From Caecitellus pseudoparvulus (Eukaryota; Bigyra: Bicosoecida), in assembly GCA_965644315.1 (NCBI GenBank), contig CBFFRQ010000064.1, positions 124,001-188,000 of the forward strand: a DNA stretch of 64,000 nucleotides. Reading direction: 5' to 3'. Of this stretch, positions 49,195 to 60,100 are shown piece after piece. The notes under the pieces were generated by a model, which worked only from the letters and a program-made list of their open reading frames with translations, did not search any database and was not told where the DNA came from. The position numbers were made by a program, and so were the translations under genes. Each line of letters starts with the position of its first letter. The first letter of the stretch is position 1.

Positions 49195-52100
49195 TCAGTC
49201 GGACTTGGGCCGGGACTTGGACTTGGACTTGGAGCGTTTCTTCCTTTTCTTGGCGGAAGAGGAGGCCTTCTTGGCCTTCTTGCTCATGCGCACCTTCTGG
49301 GCTTCTTTCTCCAGGTCCACGTCTTCGTCGTCCTTGTCGCGCTGACGGCGGCGGCGCCGCCTGTACTCCTTGGCGCGCCGCAGCAGCTGGTACCGCACGA
49401 ACGAGTACACGACCACAACAATGACAGTGATGGTAACAACCACCGCCACCAGCACGATGCTGTAGCGTTCGATGAAGGTGGGCACCTTGATGCGAAGGTG
49501 GCAGCTTGTGAAGCGGCCTTGGCTGTCCTGTGCACCTTCGAAGCCATCCAGACATGTGTGCCGGCCGTACACCTGGTCTGGCAGGAGGGGCCGCCCTAAC
49601 TCGTCGACCCACGGCTTTTCCTTCTGTATCCCGTTCACATCGAACCATGTCAGGTCCCGGCACAGGCAGGTGCAGACGTTGGGCGCCGTGCAGTTGCCCC
49701 GCCCCTTCCACGTGTTCTCAGGCAGAAACTCTTCCAGCGTATTGGGCAGGCATGGGTCCTGTTCAAAGGCAGTCACGACAGCGGGGTCAACTGTGTTGAG
49801 CTGCTCAAGAATCTCCACGTCTGCATGTGCCCGGCACACTGGCGTCTTGCAGTCGAAGCCCTTCCACTCAGCAGTGCAAGTGCATGTATCTGGGGCAGTG
49901 CACACGCCCCCATTCGCGCACATGTAGCAGGCAGTCTGGTCCCCTGTCAATCCAGCCAGCTGCCTGGCCTCTACGGAGCAGTTTGGCTCCAGGAAGCCCT
50001 GGGCGCACATGCTCATGGAGCAGTCACTGCCATTGAAACCCGTGACGACCTGCGGCACATCTGGGTGCACTTCGTGCAGCCGTGATGGCCAGCGGGGGCA
50101 GACACACGTGTCCTTGTCTCCACACACACCCCCTCGCAGGCACTTGGGCGTGCACGTGGGCGTGTTGCAGTCGTACCCTGTCCAGCCCTCCGCACACACG
50201 CAGGTGTCGGGAGCCACACAGGACCCATCGTTGAAGCAGGCGTACAGCCCCTCGCCCTCCACGACGGGCCCTTCCACCCACGTTTCGGGGGACTCTCGAA
50301 TGTAGTTCGGGTGGTTGACACGAATGTTCCTGCCCTCGGACACTCGGGACACATCCTCGTGAGACTCCCACGTGATGGGTGCAGGGTTCTTGAAGGCCCA
50401 CGGGTGCTCATAGTTCCCCTGGTACCACACCTCTTGCAGGCAGAGCTTGCTGGAAATGCGGGTGCTGCCGAGGGGCGAGTATGGCGAGCGCTCTGAGCAG
50501 CCAGATTGAAAGCTTGAGCCATCCGAGAGCGTGTGGGAGAGACGCACGGGGTCCCTGACATTGTTCAGAATGAACCGCTCATGCTGAACACAAATGGGTG
50601 TGGAACAGTCAAAGCCAGTCCACCCCGTGAGCTGACTCGTACCATCTGGGCGCTTGAAGTAGGGCTGTCCACGGCGGTCTGTGAACTGTGCAGACCACTG
50701 GGGGCACTTGCACGTGTCTGGTGCGATGCAGGTGCCCCCATGCATGCACTCCTGTGCGCACAGCGGGACCGTGCAATTGGGCCCGGACCACCCCATGGCA
50801 CAAGTGCAGGTCTCAGGATGGGTACAGTTCCCATTGTTCGCGCACTGGCGGTACTGGATGAAGGTGCCGCCAGTGGAAGATCCAAGGAGTTCCAGTGTCG
50901 AGTTGCTGCGCTCCTGTGGCGATGAAAGCCGCGTGGCAGGGATGCCCGCTTGCCCACTGACGCTGCGGACTGCAGCGGCACAGATGGGCAAAGTGCAATC
51001 GTCGCCCTCCCACCCGCCGAGGCAACTGCACGTGAGGGGACCTGTGCATGTGCCACCGTTGAAGCAGCCTCGCTCCACCTGGTCTACACACTCGCCGCCC
51101 CCCTCCTCCCATCTCCCCACTGCGTGCACACGCCGAGGATCAGAGTAATCGATGCGTGGACTGTAGGCTTGGGCTGTGTCGAGCACCCACCCCGTCGAGT
51201 TGCCTGTCTGGAGGTCCACGGCTTTCCAAGCTGCGCCCGGGCAATGGCGGCGGTACCTTGGAACGGTGTACGCGGCGCGCCCCTTACTCCACTGTGCTCC
51301 ACGGGCGAGTTCCCACCACTGACTTCTGCGCCAGCCTTCGTATGTGTTGTCACCAGGGGGCAGGGATGGGCGCTTCTCATACATGACGGGGTAGTTGTTG
51401 CCGCCGGGGAGAGGGCCGTTGAACCGGGAGAAGTAGTTTGGATGCTCGTGCATGTACCCTGGGAACTTTTCGTTGAATGACGGGAAATTCTCCCAAATGG
51501 TCACTGTGCGATCGTTCACGAACTCGTACATGCCTTGGCGTGGGAAGCGCGGGTCAGGGTTGAGGCCAGGTGCCTGGGGATCAAAGTAGCCATTGGTGCA
51601 GGTGGGTGTGCGGCAATCGAAGCCCGCCCACCCTGGCGCACAGACGCAGGCATCTGGGGCCGTACAGTTGCCGCCGTTCGCACACACGTACACTCCTTCG
51701 TCCATGTCCTCCAGTGCTACTTGGGCCAGTTGCCGGTCCGGGTCGGCTGGGCCTGGCGATGACCAAGGGTTTGTGGTGGGCGTTGGCCCCCAGCCGTAGG
51801 GCGTGCGAGGCGTTGTGCGCCAAAACCCCGTCAGACTGCCCTCCTCATTCACATACCTGAATGGTGTTGAGGCGTTTAAGCCCAGCTCTAGCAGCATGCA
51901 TCGCGGGGGTGGCGTGCGTCGCCCTGAGGTTGCCCGGTCTAAACTGACTTCCGCGGGGCGCCTGCTGCGCTGACGTTGGCGGCAGTCAAACTCGTTTGTG
52001 CTGTTGCACCAGGAGGGGAAGTCACACTGAACGTAGCGTGTCCACGACAGCGGGCGCAGGGGGGAGTCAGAGAAGGCGGGCGTGGGATCCCGCCGAAAGA

Positions 52101-55065
52101 AGCCCTGCGTGCACACGGGCTTGGAGCAGTCAAAGCCAGCCCAACCGGGCTCACACCTACACGTGTCAGGGGCAACGCAATGCCCGTGCTGGCAGGGAGA
52201 GGCGCACACTGGTTGGCGGCAGTCATGGCCAGTCCACTGCGTGGGGCAGGAGCAGACACCGGGGGCTGTGCAGTTGCCGCCGTTGCCACATGTCTGTGAG
52301 CAAACTGGCGTCGTGCAGTTCGCATCGAACCACCCTGGCGCACAGGTGCATGTATCTGGGCCTGAGCACACACCGCCGTGTGCACAGTGCTGCACGCATT
52401 GTGGAACATCACATGCCTGTCCTGTGAACCCTGGAACGCAGGTGCAGGTGTCAGGGGCTGTGCACAGTGTGCGGCCGGAGCAGGGCACACTGCACTGAGG
52501 CGTCGCACAGTCTGGGCCACTCCACCCGCGTGGACACATGCAAGTCTCGGGCGCCACACAGCGGCCCCCATTCTCACAGGGCTGGCTGCACACTGCCGTC
52601 ACACCCCGCAGCGCGTGGTTGTCTGTGTCTGCGACGACCATGTACGTTGTGTTGCCAAGCACAGCCGAGGCGTCTAGGGAAATGCCCGAGGGTAGGTTGA
52701 ACAGCGCGCCCATGGGGGGCTGCGAGTCTTGGAATCCACAAAGCTCCTCAATGGGTGCGTTTGGCGCCCCGGCAATGGTCTGCACTTCCACCACATGCAG
52801 AGGGTAGACCGACAGGTTGAACGTGCGGTCTGCGGACGCCAGTGCCGCCGATTGCACCCCGAAGCGTGACGAAGCAGGGGCACCGAGCCCCTCGCGACCA
52901 GGGCCTGCCCGCTCTCCCACTCCACGTTGCACCTGCACAGTAACCATGCCCCCTGCATCATTCAGGAGCACCCCCGCATGAACAGCAGCTTTACAAATGG
53001 AAGATGTTCCAGCGTACAGTCCGTCCCCGGCCACGGCTGCGGGGGATGCGGCGCAGCCTGATGGACACCGCAAGCGCAGCGTGGTCAGGTCGCCGGTGTC
53101 CTCCTTGTGGAGGAAGGGCTCCCACCCAGTCCCAGCGTACGGGCCGAGAGTTGATGCGTTGGACTGAATGCCAGCATCGGGGGGTGGGGTACCCACGCAC
53201 TCTTTCACTTGCTTCCCATCAAGGCGGCTGTGGTGGTAGTTGTAGGTGATGTGCCCGAATGCGGACGTGGCAGTTCGATCCTGGGCGTCCAGAGCAGGGT
53301 CATACATGGAACAGCCTGAGGGCTGCACGACATCATCAAGAGTCGCATCGCATGAGATGGGCTTTGCAACACGCCTTGCAGGGCTTAGTCGTCGAAGCCT
53401 GCAAGAGCCTGCGTCAGCAACGTACACTCGCCCTTCAGCATCCACCGCCGCCGCGCGCGGCTTCCTAAACGATGCCTCGACACCAACTCCGTCACTCTCC
53501 CCTGCGTTTGTCGTCCCTGCAAGTGTGACGACACGGTTTTCGGATGCAATGCCCAGCCACTGGACTGGGGGGCCAGCGCTGGAGAACGCCATGCGGATGC
53601 GGTCTCCGTCGACAATGATGAGGTTGTCTTCCCCAGCAGAGTTGTCCCCAGCTTCACCAATGGCCACGTCGTACGGGTGGTACAGTTGCGATGTGTTCAG
53701 CGTCGCATCCACATAGCCTTGCACACCCTCTTCACACGGCGGGGAGCAGCCAGGCAGCTCAGCTGAAGATGCCAGGGGCTCCCCACGCAGGAAAGACACG
53801 GGGTAGCTGCGAACAGTGCCGACATACGTCTCCGTCTGACCTCGCTGGTGGCCAGGACCGTCTTTCAGAAAGATGCGGCGTATGAGATGGTTGTTCGTGT
53901 CGGCCACGTACAGTCGAGTGCCGCTCACTGCCATTCCTCGAGGGCTGTCGAATCTGGCGTCAGTGCCGACCCCGTCAGCAAACCCATGGGACTTGACTGC
54001 ATCAGCTCGCAGGACCAAGGGAAGGTCCTCCCCACCCCCTGCCAGGGTGGACACAAGCCACTGACCGCCTTGGAAGACAAGCTCTCGAATGCGATGGTTC
54101 CCGGTGTCCGCAACAGCCACGTGCTGCAGCGCGCCGTCTCGCCAAGACACAACCCCCACAGGGTGAGAGAACAAAGCGACGCTGCCTTCCCCATCAGCAT
54201 ACCCAACCTGTCCAGGCACACCTGCAATGGTGCGCACTATGCCAGTGCGGGTGTCGAGCAAACGAATCACGTGGTTATCAGTGTCCGCCACGAACACCTG
54301 CCCGGCCTCGTTCATGTGCACACCCTGAGGTCTGTTGAAGAGGGCGGTGGAAGCGTTCCCATCAGCGTGTCCAAACTGACCATGTGATGATCCTGCAAGG
54401 GTGAACACACGCCCCTGCGGCTGCCCGACAAGTTTGGAGTGCTCCCATCCAGTCGCAGTGGGGGTGGGTGGGGGTCGCCCAGCTCCCCAGCACCGCACCC
54501 TGCACCCGGAGAAGTCCCCGCCGCTGCCGTCCAGGCACCTGCCCCCCGATAAGACGACACATGTGCGAGCGGCTCGCCCAAAGTCCATGCGGTGCCGCAC
54601 AGCATCGCCCACGGCGAAGGGCGTGTCGTGCACCGTTGGCACGCTGGGCGGGAGAGCTGTGTGTGGGACACCCTGCACTTGGAACGCGCAGGAGCTGTTG
54701 AGGTCTGGTCCGCACGAGAAGTCTTCACAGCGAAAGCACTTCGATCGGGCCCCTGCCGTGGTGCACTCATGACCCATGTGCTGGAGATTTGAAGCCGTGC
54801 GACCCTTGCGCTCCACAGTCTGGCCGCCCACTTTCGCGTAGGCGAAAGGCCAGGAAGGTTCCACCACCTCAGAGCACCATGGCCGGGTGTTCCACGGCCG
54901 GTGTTGGCGCCAAGCGTATGCAGTTTGTGCAGCCAGGCTGCTCAGGATCAGTGCCAGCAGCATGCAGGGCGTTGCCGGGCCGACTTGCCGCACGAAACGC
55001 ACGCTCACGGGCTGGGCGCTGTTGGCCTGTGGCCGCTTCGAGTGGGCCACAGGCGGCAGCCACAT
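49195..55065 (-). CDS. Giant type I membrane protein with NHL repeats and many EGF-like domains
   Basis: One uninterrupted exon encodes 1956 residues. A hydrophobic segment near residues 35-52 (MLLALILSSLAAQTAYAW) is a signal peptide or anchor. Residues about 215-580 are NHL/YVTN-type beta-propeller repeats (LFNRPQGVHMNEAGQVFVAD, VRTIAGVPGQVGYADGEGSV, LYVADTNNHLIRRI). From about 820 there are at least 15 EGF-like modules of one style (CENGGRCVAPETCMCPRGWS, CTAPDTCTCVPGFTGQACD). Some are separated by long unique inserts with Pro/Tyr/Trp-rich sequence. A transmembrane helix lies near 1872-1892, followed by a very basic tail (KKAKKASSSAKKRKKRSK). An extracellular adhesion or sensing role is inferred. 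If translation starts at the inner Met35, the signal peptide is cleaner. Confidence 0.85.
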   Translation of the reverse strand: MWLPPVAHSKRPQANSAQPVSVRFVRQVGPATPCMLLALILSSLAAQTAYAWRQHRPWNTRPWCSEVVEPSWPFAYAKVGGQTVERKGRTASNLQHMGHECTTAGARSKCFRCEDFSCGPDLNSSCAFQVQGVPHTALPPSVPTVHDTPFAVGDAVRHRMDFGRAARTCVVLSGGRCLDGSGGDFSGCRVRCWGAGRPPPTPTATGWEHSKLVGQPQGRVFTLAGSSHGQFGHADGNASTALFNRPQGVHMNEAGQVFVADTDNHVIRLLDTRTGIVRTIAGVPGQVGYADGEGSVALFSHPVGVVSWRDGALQHVAVADTGNHRIRELVFQGGQWLVSTLAGGGEDLPLVLRADAVKSHGFADGVGTDARFDSPRGMAVSGTRLYVADTNNHLIRRIFLKDGPGHQRGQTETYVGTVRSYPVSFLRGEPLASSAELPGCSPPCEEGVQGYVDATLNTSQLYHPYDVAIGEAGDNSAGEDNLIIVDGDRIRMAFSSAGPPVQWLGIASENRVVTLAGTTNAGESDGVGVEASFRKPRAAAVDAEGRVYVADAGSCRLRRLSPARRVAKPISCDATLDDVVQPSGCSMYDPALDAQDRTATSAFGHITYNYHHSRLDGKQVKECVGTPPPDAGIQSNASTLGPYAGTGWEPFLHKEDTGDLTTLRLRCPSGCAASPAAVAGDGLYAGTSSICKAAVHAGVLLNDAGGMVTVQVQRGVGERAGPGREGLGAPASSRFGVQSAALASADRTFNLSVYPLHVVEVQTIAGAPNAPIEELCGFQDSQPPMGALFNLPSGISLDASAVLGNTTYMVVADTDNHALRGVTAVCSQPCENGGRCVAPETCMCPRGWSGPDCATPQCSVPCSGRTLCTAPDTCTCVPGFTGQACDVPQCVQHCAHGGVCSGPDTCTCAPGWFDANCTTPVCSQTCGNGGNCTAPGVCSCPTQWTGHDCRQPVCASPCQHGHCVAPDTCRCEPGWAGFDCSKPVCTQGFFRRDPTPAFSDSPLRPLSWTRYVQCDFPSWCNSTNEFDCRQRQRSRRPAEVSLDRATSGRRTPPPRCMLLELGLNASTPFRYVNEEGSLTGFWRTTPRTPYGWGPTPTTNPWSSPGPADPDRQLAQVALEDMDEGVYVCANGGNCTAPDACVCAPGWAGFDCRTPTCTNGYFDPQAPGLNPDPRFPRQGMYEFVNDRTVTIWENFPSFNEKFPGYMHEHPNYFSRFNGPLPGGNNYPVMYEKRPSLPPGDNTYEGWRRSQWWELARGAQWSKGRAAYTVPRYRRHCPGAAWKAVDLQTGNSTGWVLDTAQAYSPRIDYSDPRRVHAVGRWEEGGGECVDQVERGCFNGGTCTGPLTCSCLGGWEGDDCTLPICAAAVRSVSGQAGIPATRLSSPQERSNSTLELLGSSTGGTFIQYRQCANNGNCTHPETCTCAMGWSGPNCTVPLCAQECMHGGTCIAPDTCKCPQWSAQFTDRRGQPYFKRPDGTSQLTGWTGFDCSTPICVQHERFILNNVRDPVRLSHTLSDGSSFQSGCSERSPYSPLGSTRISSKLCLQEVWYQGNYEHPWAFKNPAPITWESHEDVSRVSEGRNIRVNHPNYIRESPETWVEGPVVEGEGLYACFNDGSCVAPDTCVCAEGWTGYDCNTPTCTPKCLRGGVCGDKDTCVCPRWPSRLHEVHPDVPQVVTGFNGSDCSMSMCAQGFLEPNCSVEARQLAGLTGDQTACYMCANGGVCTAPDTCTCTAEWKGFDCKTPVCRAHADVEILEQLNTVDPAVVTAFEQDPCLPNTLEEFLPENTWKGRGNCTAPNVCTCLCRDLTWFDVNGIQKEKPWVDELGRPLLPDQVYGRHTCLDGFEGAQDSQGRFTSCHLRIKVPTFIERYSIVLVAVVVTITVIVVVVYSFVRYQLLRRAKEYRRRRRRQRDKDDEDVDLEKEAQKVRMSKKAKKASSSAKKRKKRSKSKSKSRPKSD

Positions 55066-55549
55066 CTCAAGCAGTCCCAGTGCTAGCCTGCTTTGTTGTT
55101 CCTCGCCACCACCGGCCGCCTCTGGCTGCGAGTTGATGCTGTTGCCTGCCGTGCCAAGTCACCGCCAAAGCGAAACGCAAGCGCGCTGTGGCAGGCAGCC
55201 CGCGGGGTGCCTGTGTTGCGTGATCCAGTCCCCGAATGCAGGCGCTGCAGCATTTCTCTGGCGAAAGAGAACCCCCTTCTATGCGTTTCAGGAGGACGGG
55301 TGGATTTTTCTTTTCGCTGCGGCAGGACGAGGTGTGCGGAAATTGGCACATAGCAATACAAGCCAAGCCACCAAATCACCACGCCTCCACGGATGGCCCT
55401 GCGACTTGATTGCCCTCATCATTCCAAGCCCCGCATAAACACGCAGCGTCTTCCCTCGAACGCTGCCTTCCTGCTGCCCGTTCGCCTGACTGTGCCAGCT
55501 GATTGGCGCAGAGCACAAACATTGCCCCGACACGACCCCCGGCTGCGCC
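55066..55549. promoter_or_regulatory. Divergent promoter of the NHL/EGF gene and COX15
   Basis: 484 bases. In COX15 sense orientation there are GCGTTTC (55283-55289) and TGCGGAAATTGG (55335-55346), 200-270 bases upstream of the COX15 ATG. No other gene was found. Confidence 0.45.
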
Positions 55550-57060
55550 ATGCTTTGCAGCGCCGGCTTTGTGGCTGGGCGCACAGCAGGCCGGTGGGCG
55601 CACTCAGTGAATGCCAATACCCTAGCTCCAGTGCTGAAGACTGTGAGTAAAGCTGCGTCCATGTTGTTGTGCTTGTGCTTTGCTCGTGATACGCACGTGA
55701 CGTGCGCCTCACTTCCTCACGACGCCACTCGCAGGCGTCCCACAGCGCCGCCTTCGCACGGCAGGCGCACGTCAGGGTCGCGCAATTCTCACAGACAGCT
55801 GCCTCCACATCAGCTGCAGCAGCCGCTCCCCACCCTGGCTCACGCGCGGTGGGGTATTGGCTCGCTGGCACGGCTGGCGCTGTTGCCGCCATGATCTGCG
55901 TGGGCGGGTACACTCGCCTGACACGGTCTGGGCTGTCCATGGTGGACTGGCGCCCGCAGGGGCGCGCCCTGCCTTCCACAACGGAAGAGTGGGAGGCTGA
56001 GTTCGACAAGTACAAGGCCTTCCCCGAGTACCAAATGGTGAACCGGCACATCTCCCTGGATGAGTTCAAAGACATCTACTTCGTCGAGTGGTTCCACCGC
56101 ATGTGGGGGCGGGCGCTGGGGGCGCTCTTCTTGCTGCCTGCCGCATACTTCGCTGCCCGCGGCATGATCCCGCCCCACGTCACGAAGAAGGTCGTCCTGG
56201 CTGGGGCCCTGGGCGCGACGCAGGGTGCCGTCGGCTGGTGGATGGTGCGCTCAGGCCTGGAGCAGAAGACCGCAGACGACTTTGGCGTGCCGCGTGTGAG
56301 CCCCTACCGCCTGGCCACCCACTTGGGCTTCGCCTTCACCACCTACAGTGTCCTGGTGTGGGCAGCCATGGACTGCCTGGCCAAGGCGTCCGCGCCCCCA
56401 GCAGGCGTCGCCGCCTCCGCTGCCAAGAGCGCTGTGCGGGCGGTCAAGCCCCTGGCCGTGGGCGCCGCGGCTCTGGCAGGCATCACGGCGGCATCTGGTG
56501 CGTTCGTTGCTGGCAACGACGCCGGGCGGGCGTACAATGACTGGCCCCTCATGGCTGGTCGTTGGATCCCGGAGGAGCTGTGGAAGCCCGAGCTGGGGCT
56601 CAAGAACGTCTTCGAGAACACGGCCACCGTGCAATTCGACCACCGCATGCTGGCGTACAGCACACTGGCCTCGGCAGGCGCCATGGTGGTCGCCGCCCGC
56701 CGCCCTGGCGTCTGGTCCGCCCTGCCTGGCCGCGTCAAGCACGGCGTCATGGCCCTGGCTGGCGCCGTCTCCGGCCAAGCACTGCTGGGCATCTCCACCC
56801 TCATGCTGTATGTGCCAGTGTGGCTGGGCACGGCACACCAGGGTGGTGCCGTCATCGTCTGGACGGCAGCGCTCTCGCTGCTGCACTCGCTGCGGTCAGG
56901 GGCGGCCGGCAAGGTGGCAGCTGCTGCGGCGGCAAGCCCGGGCGTGCGGGCTGCCCTGGCGGCGCCCCTATGTGGGGTGGGAGCTGCGGCGGCAGGGATG
57001 ATCACCAAGCGAGCGCGCAGCGTGGAGGAAGGCGTGGAACAATCGGAGGCTGCGCCGTAG
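55550..57060 (+). CDS. COX15: Heme A synthase COX15, two exons
   Basis: Exons 55550-55642 and 55735-57060 join in phase 0 (GTGAGT donor, 92-base intron) to 472 residues. The N-terminal 80 residues are Ala/Arg/Ser-rich with few acids (a mitochondrial presequence). The core follows eukaryotic COX15: GYTRLTRSGLSMVDWRPQGR, FKDIYFVEWFHRMWGRALGA, GATQGAVGWWMVRSGLE, YRLATHLGFAFTTYSVLVWA, GAFVAGNDAGRAYNDWPLMA, NTATVQFDHRMLAY and LGTAHQGGAVIVW. The conserved His in EWFHRMWGR, ATHLG, FDHRM and AHQGG are the expected heme ligands. The enzyme oxidises heme O to heme A in the inner membrane for complex IV. AATGCA lies about 70 bases past the stop, inside the convergent PPR-like gene. Confidence 0.95.
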
Positions 57061-57108
57061 ACTGCCGGGGGCGACGTGTGTATTGCTCAGGCGCGAGGAA
57101 CCGGCGTG

Positions 57109-60100
57109 CTACCGCTGCCCGCCAGTGCTGAATGCAGCCAGCATGGACTCCAGTTCACGGGCCGCGTCATCCTCTTGCTCTGGCGCCTCCCTTGCCACAT
57201 TCAGTCGCTTGCCCTTCATGTGGCGGCGCCACCTGTGCTCCGCTTCCGTCGCCACGCTGCCGCAATCGCCAGGCGCCGCCTCCACGGCGCCCATGTCACC
57301 CCCACCCAGCGCACGCCTGGTGCCATCTGGTAGTAGAAAGTGTGGTGGCGCGGCGGCACGCTCGTCGGCCTGCCCATCATCCACGTGCCACCCGGCTCTG
57401 TACCCTCCCGCGGGGACACTCGCGCGGTCGAGGGCTGGGGCCTCTCCAGCAGCGGCTGAGGACTCCATGGCTGCTGCAGCGTGCTGCTCTGCGCCGTCCA
57501 TCACGGCGATGGCGTCAGCCCAGGCCACAGGTGAGGGTGTGCCGGGCTCCACCTCGGGCGGGGCTGGCGCCTGCGCCAGAGCTGCCTGCCACGCCTCAAC
57601 GCCCTGCATGCTGGCCTCATGCTCTGCCTCCTGGCGAGCGACGTAGGCTGCATCCGGGACCCAGAACCCCACACGAGGGCGGCTGGCGGCAAAGCCGACG
57701 ACAGCCTGGGGTGGCGCGGGGGTGGTGGGCCCACCATGGGCTGCAGGCGGCCGGGGCACACCACGGTGCACTGCCCGCCCAGCTGCCACGTCGGACGCCT
57801 GCGCCCACACGGAGCGTGCTGCCGCGTGGCGCTGGTCCTGCACCCACGCCGCCGTGGCTTGGCCGGACTTGCGTGCGGCTGTGGCGGCTGCACGCCCCGC
57901 CAGCAGGCTCTGCCGCTGCGCGTGGGCAGAGGCAGACACTGGCCACTCGCCTATGATGGAGGGCAGGAGCTCCGAGGCCACTGCCAGCACGGCAAGGAAC
58001 TCACGCTGCTCTGTGGGCTGCGACGAGGGCGTTGCCAAGGCCTCCAGGGCATCCTCGGGGGCTGGCAGCGCCATGGGCTTGCGGGTGGCGGCTTGTGCGG
58101 CGGAGGGCACGGCGGCAGCCCCCGCTGCCACCACCCACTCCACCACTGCCGCACAGGCAGCTTCAGCAGCTCGAGCTGCGGCGGTGAGGGGGTGGGTGGC
58201 GGTGGGTGCCGCCTGCACGCTGGCGGTTGTCCCGGTTTGGACCCCCCCTTCCGGTGCCTCCAGCGCCAGCGTGCGGGCCCCAGCGAGGTCTGCCAGTGCT
58301 CCCTGTACTTCTGGGGAGGCATCAAGGAAGGCTGAGTACGCCTTCAGCGTTGCTGCATGTGCATCTGGGGCTGCTGCCAGGGTGGGGGGGACTGGCACCT
58401 TCGCGCGAGCCACCTGCCGACACATGGCCTGCAAGGCAGCTGTGTCTGCAGCGCCCACTGGGGACCCCCCCACCACCAGGCACAGCAGAGCCTCCAACGC
58501 CACGGGGATGTCTGACGGCACGGCTGATGCGGCGATGATGCGGCGGAGGGCAGCCGGTGGCGCCGGCACGCCCGCTTCCAGCGCAGCCTGGGCGTGTTGC
58601 AGCGCTGTGGGCAGGTCGCCCGCCAGCGCCCAGGACGCGACGAGGCCGCCTCGGAGCACTCGGGAGGCAGCTGCGGCGGGGCACGCCAGAATAGCGCTGC
58701 TGAGCTTGGCCAGGTCAGCATGCCGGGCATCGGCTGCCAGTGCCACAGCCAGAGCGGCGCCGAGGGTTGGAGAGAGGCCGCTGCCACCCGGCGCCTGCAG
58801 GAGGGGCAGCGTGTGGAGTGGCTGTGGCGTGTCGGGGCCCTGTTGCAGGAGCGCCAGAGCGCCTTGGAGCATGCTGCTCAGGTCTGTCCGCGCATCGGCC
58901 TCTGTGGCAAGTGCTTCTGCCCGGCGCACGCCACTGGCCCCAGACAATGCCACACTGACATCCCCAGGCAGCTCTGCGCCCCACACGGCAGGGACAGGGT
59001 GCACGCCTGGCTGCAGCTTTGCATCAGCTCGCCCGGCGTTGGGCTGTGCCTGGGCCTGGGCCTGGGCCACGCCGGCAGCTGCCTCCAGCGCCGACACCTG
59101 GGCAGAGGACAGGGGCACCCCGCCCTGTCCAGCCTGCACTGCCCGGGCAGCCTTGAGCTGTAGCAGGAGGGGCCGGGCCTGTGCCGCCTCCTGGGGTGTG
59201 AACAGGTCCGCACACTTGACGTGGGGCAGCGCAGCCAAGGCGGCGGCGACGGCGCGGGCATGCGGCACGACGCCCACCTCCAGGGCGGCATCCAGCACCT
59301 CCACCACGCCAGCGTGGTGCCCTTGACGGGCGAGGCATTGCATCAGCGCCGTGAACACCCGTGGCTGCACGTTCCAGGTCGGCGCCAAGGCGGCGGCGGC
59401 GGCGGCATCCGACGGCTCCTGCACCAGGCGCCGCAGAGCAGCCGTCGCCGTGTCCAGGTCCGCCCCACCCTCCACGCCCCCCTCCGCCTGCACACACACC
59501 TCCAGCAAGGCCAGAGCGGCCTGAGGCGGCGCATAGGCTGGTACGGTCTCTGCCAGGGCCAGCTGCACGGGTGAGCCCAGCGCCACGCCATCTGCCTGCG
59601 CCATGTGAAGCAGGTACGCTGCTGCGGCAGGGGACCCCCCAGTGGCGGGCGTCAAGCAGCGCAGCATGAGGGCCAAGGTGGTGGGGGAGGGGTGCACGCC
59701 GCTGCCCTGCATGGCGCGCCAGGTGCGTGCCAGCCAGTCCAGGGTGAGCCCCCCCCTCCCTGTGATTTCGTGTGCTTGGCGCACGGCTGTGTGAGGCGGG
59801 TTGCGGTGCCTCGCGTGGCGCTTGTCATGGGGGGCTGTGCCGGCTCCACTGGCCGCGCGGGGCGTGTCCGCTGAGGGGGTGTACTCCCGGGGCGTGCCGG
59901 TCACAGGTACGCTGGACAGCTGTGGCGGCACGAGGGAGATGCCAGCGGGTGTGGCTGCCGCCACAGCTGCCATGGCGGCGCCGAAGCCGAAAGGGTCGCC
60001 CGAGGCAGGGGAGGGGCCCACATCCCCCGGCTGCAGGGCATCGCCCAGCCGTGCTACCCCCCCCTCATCCCCCCCCGTGGCCAGCTGTTCCAGGAGACCG

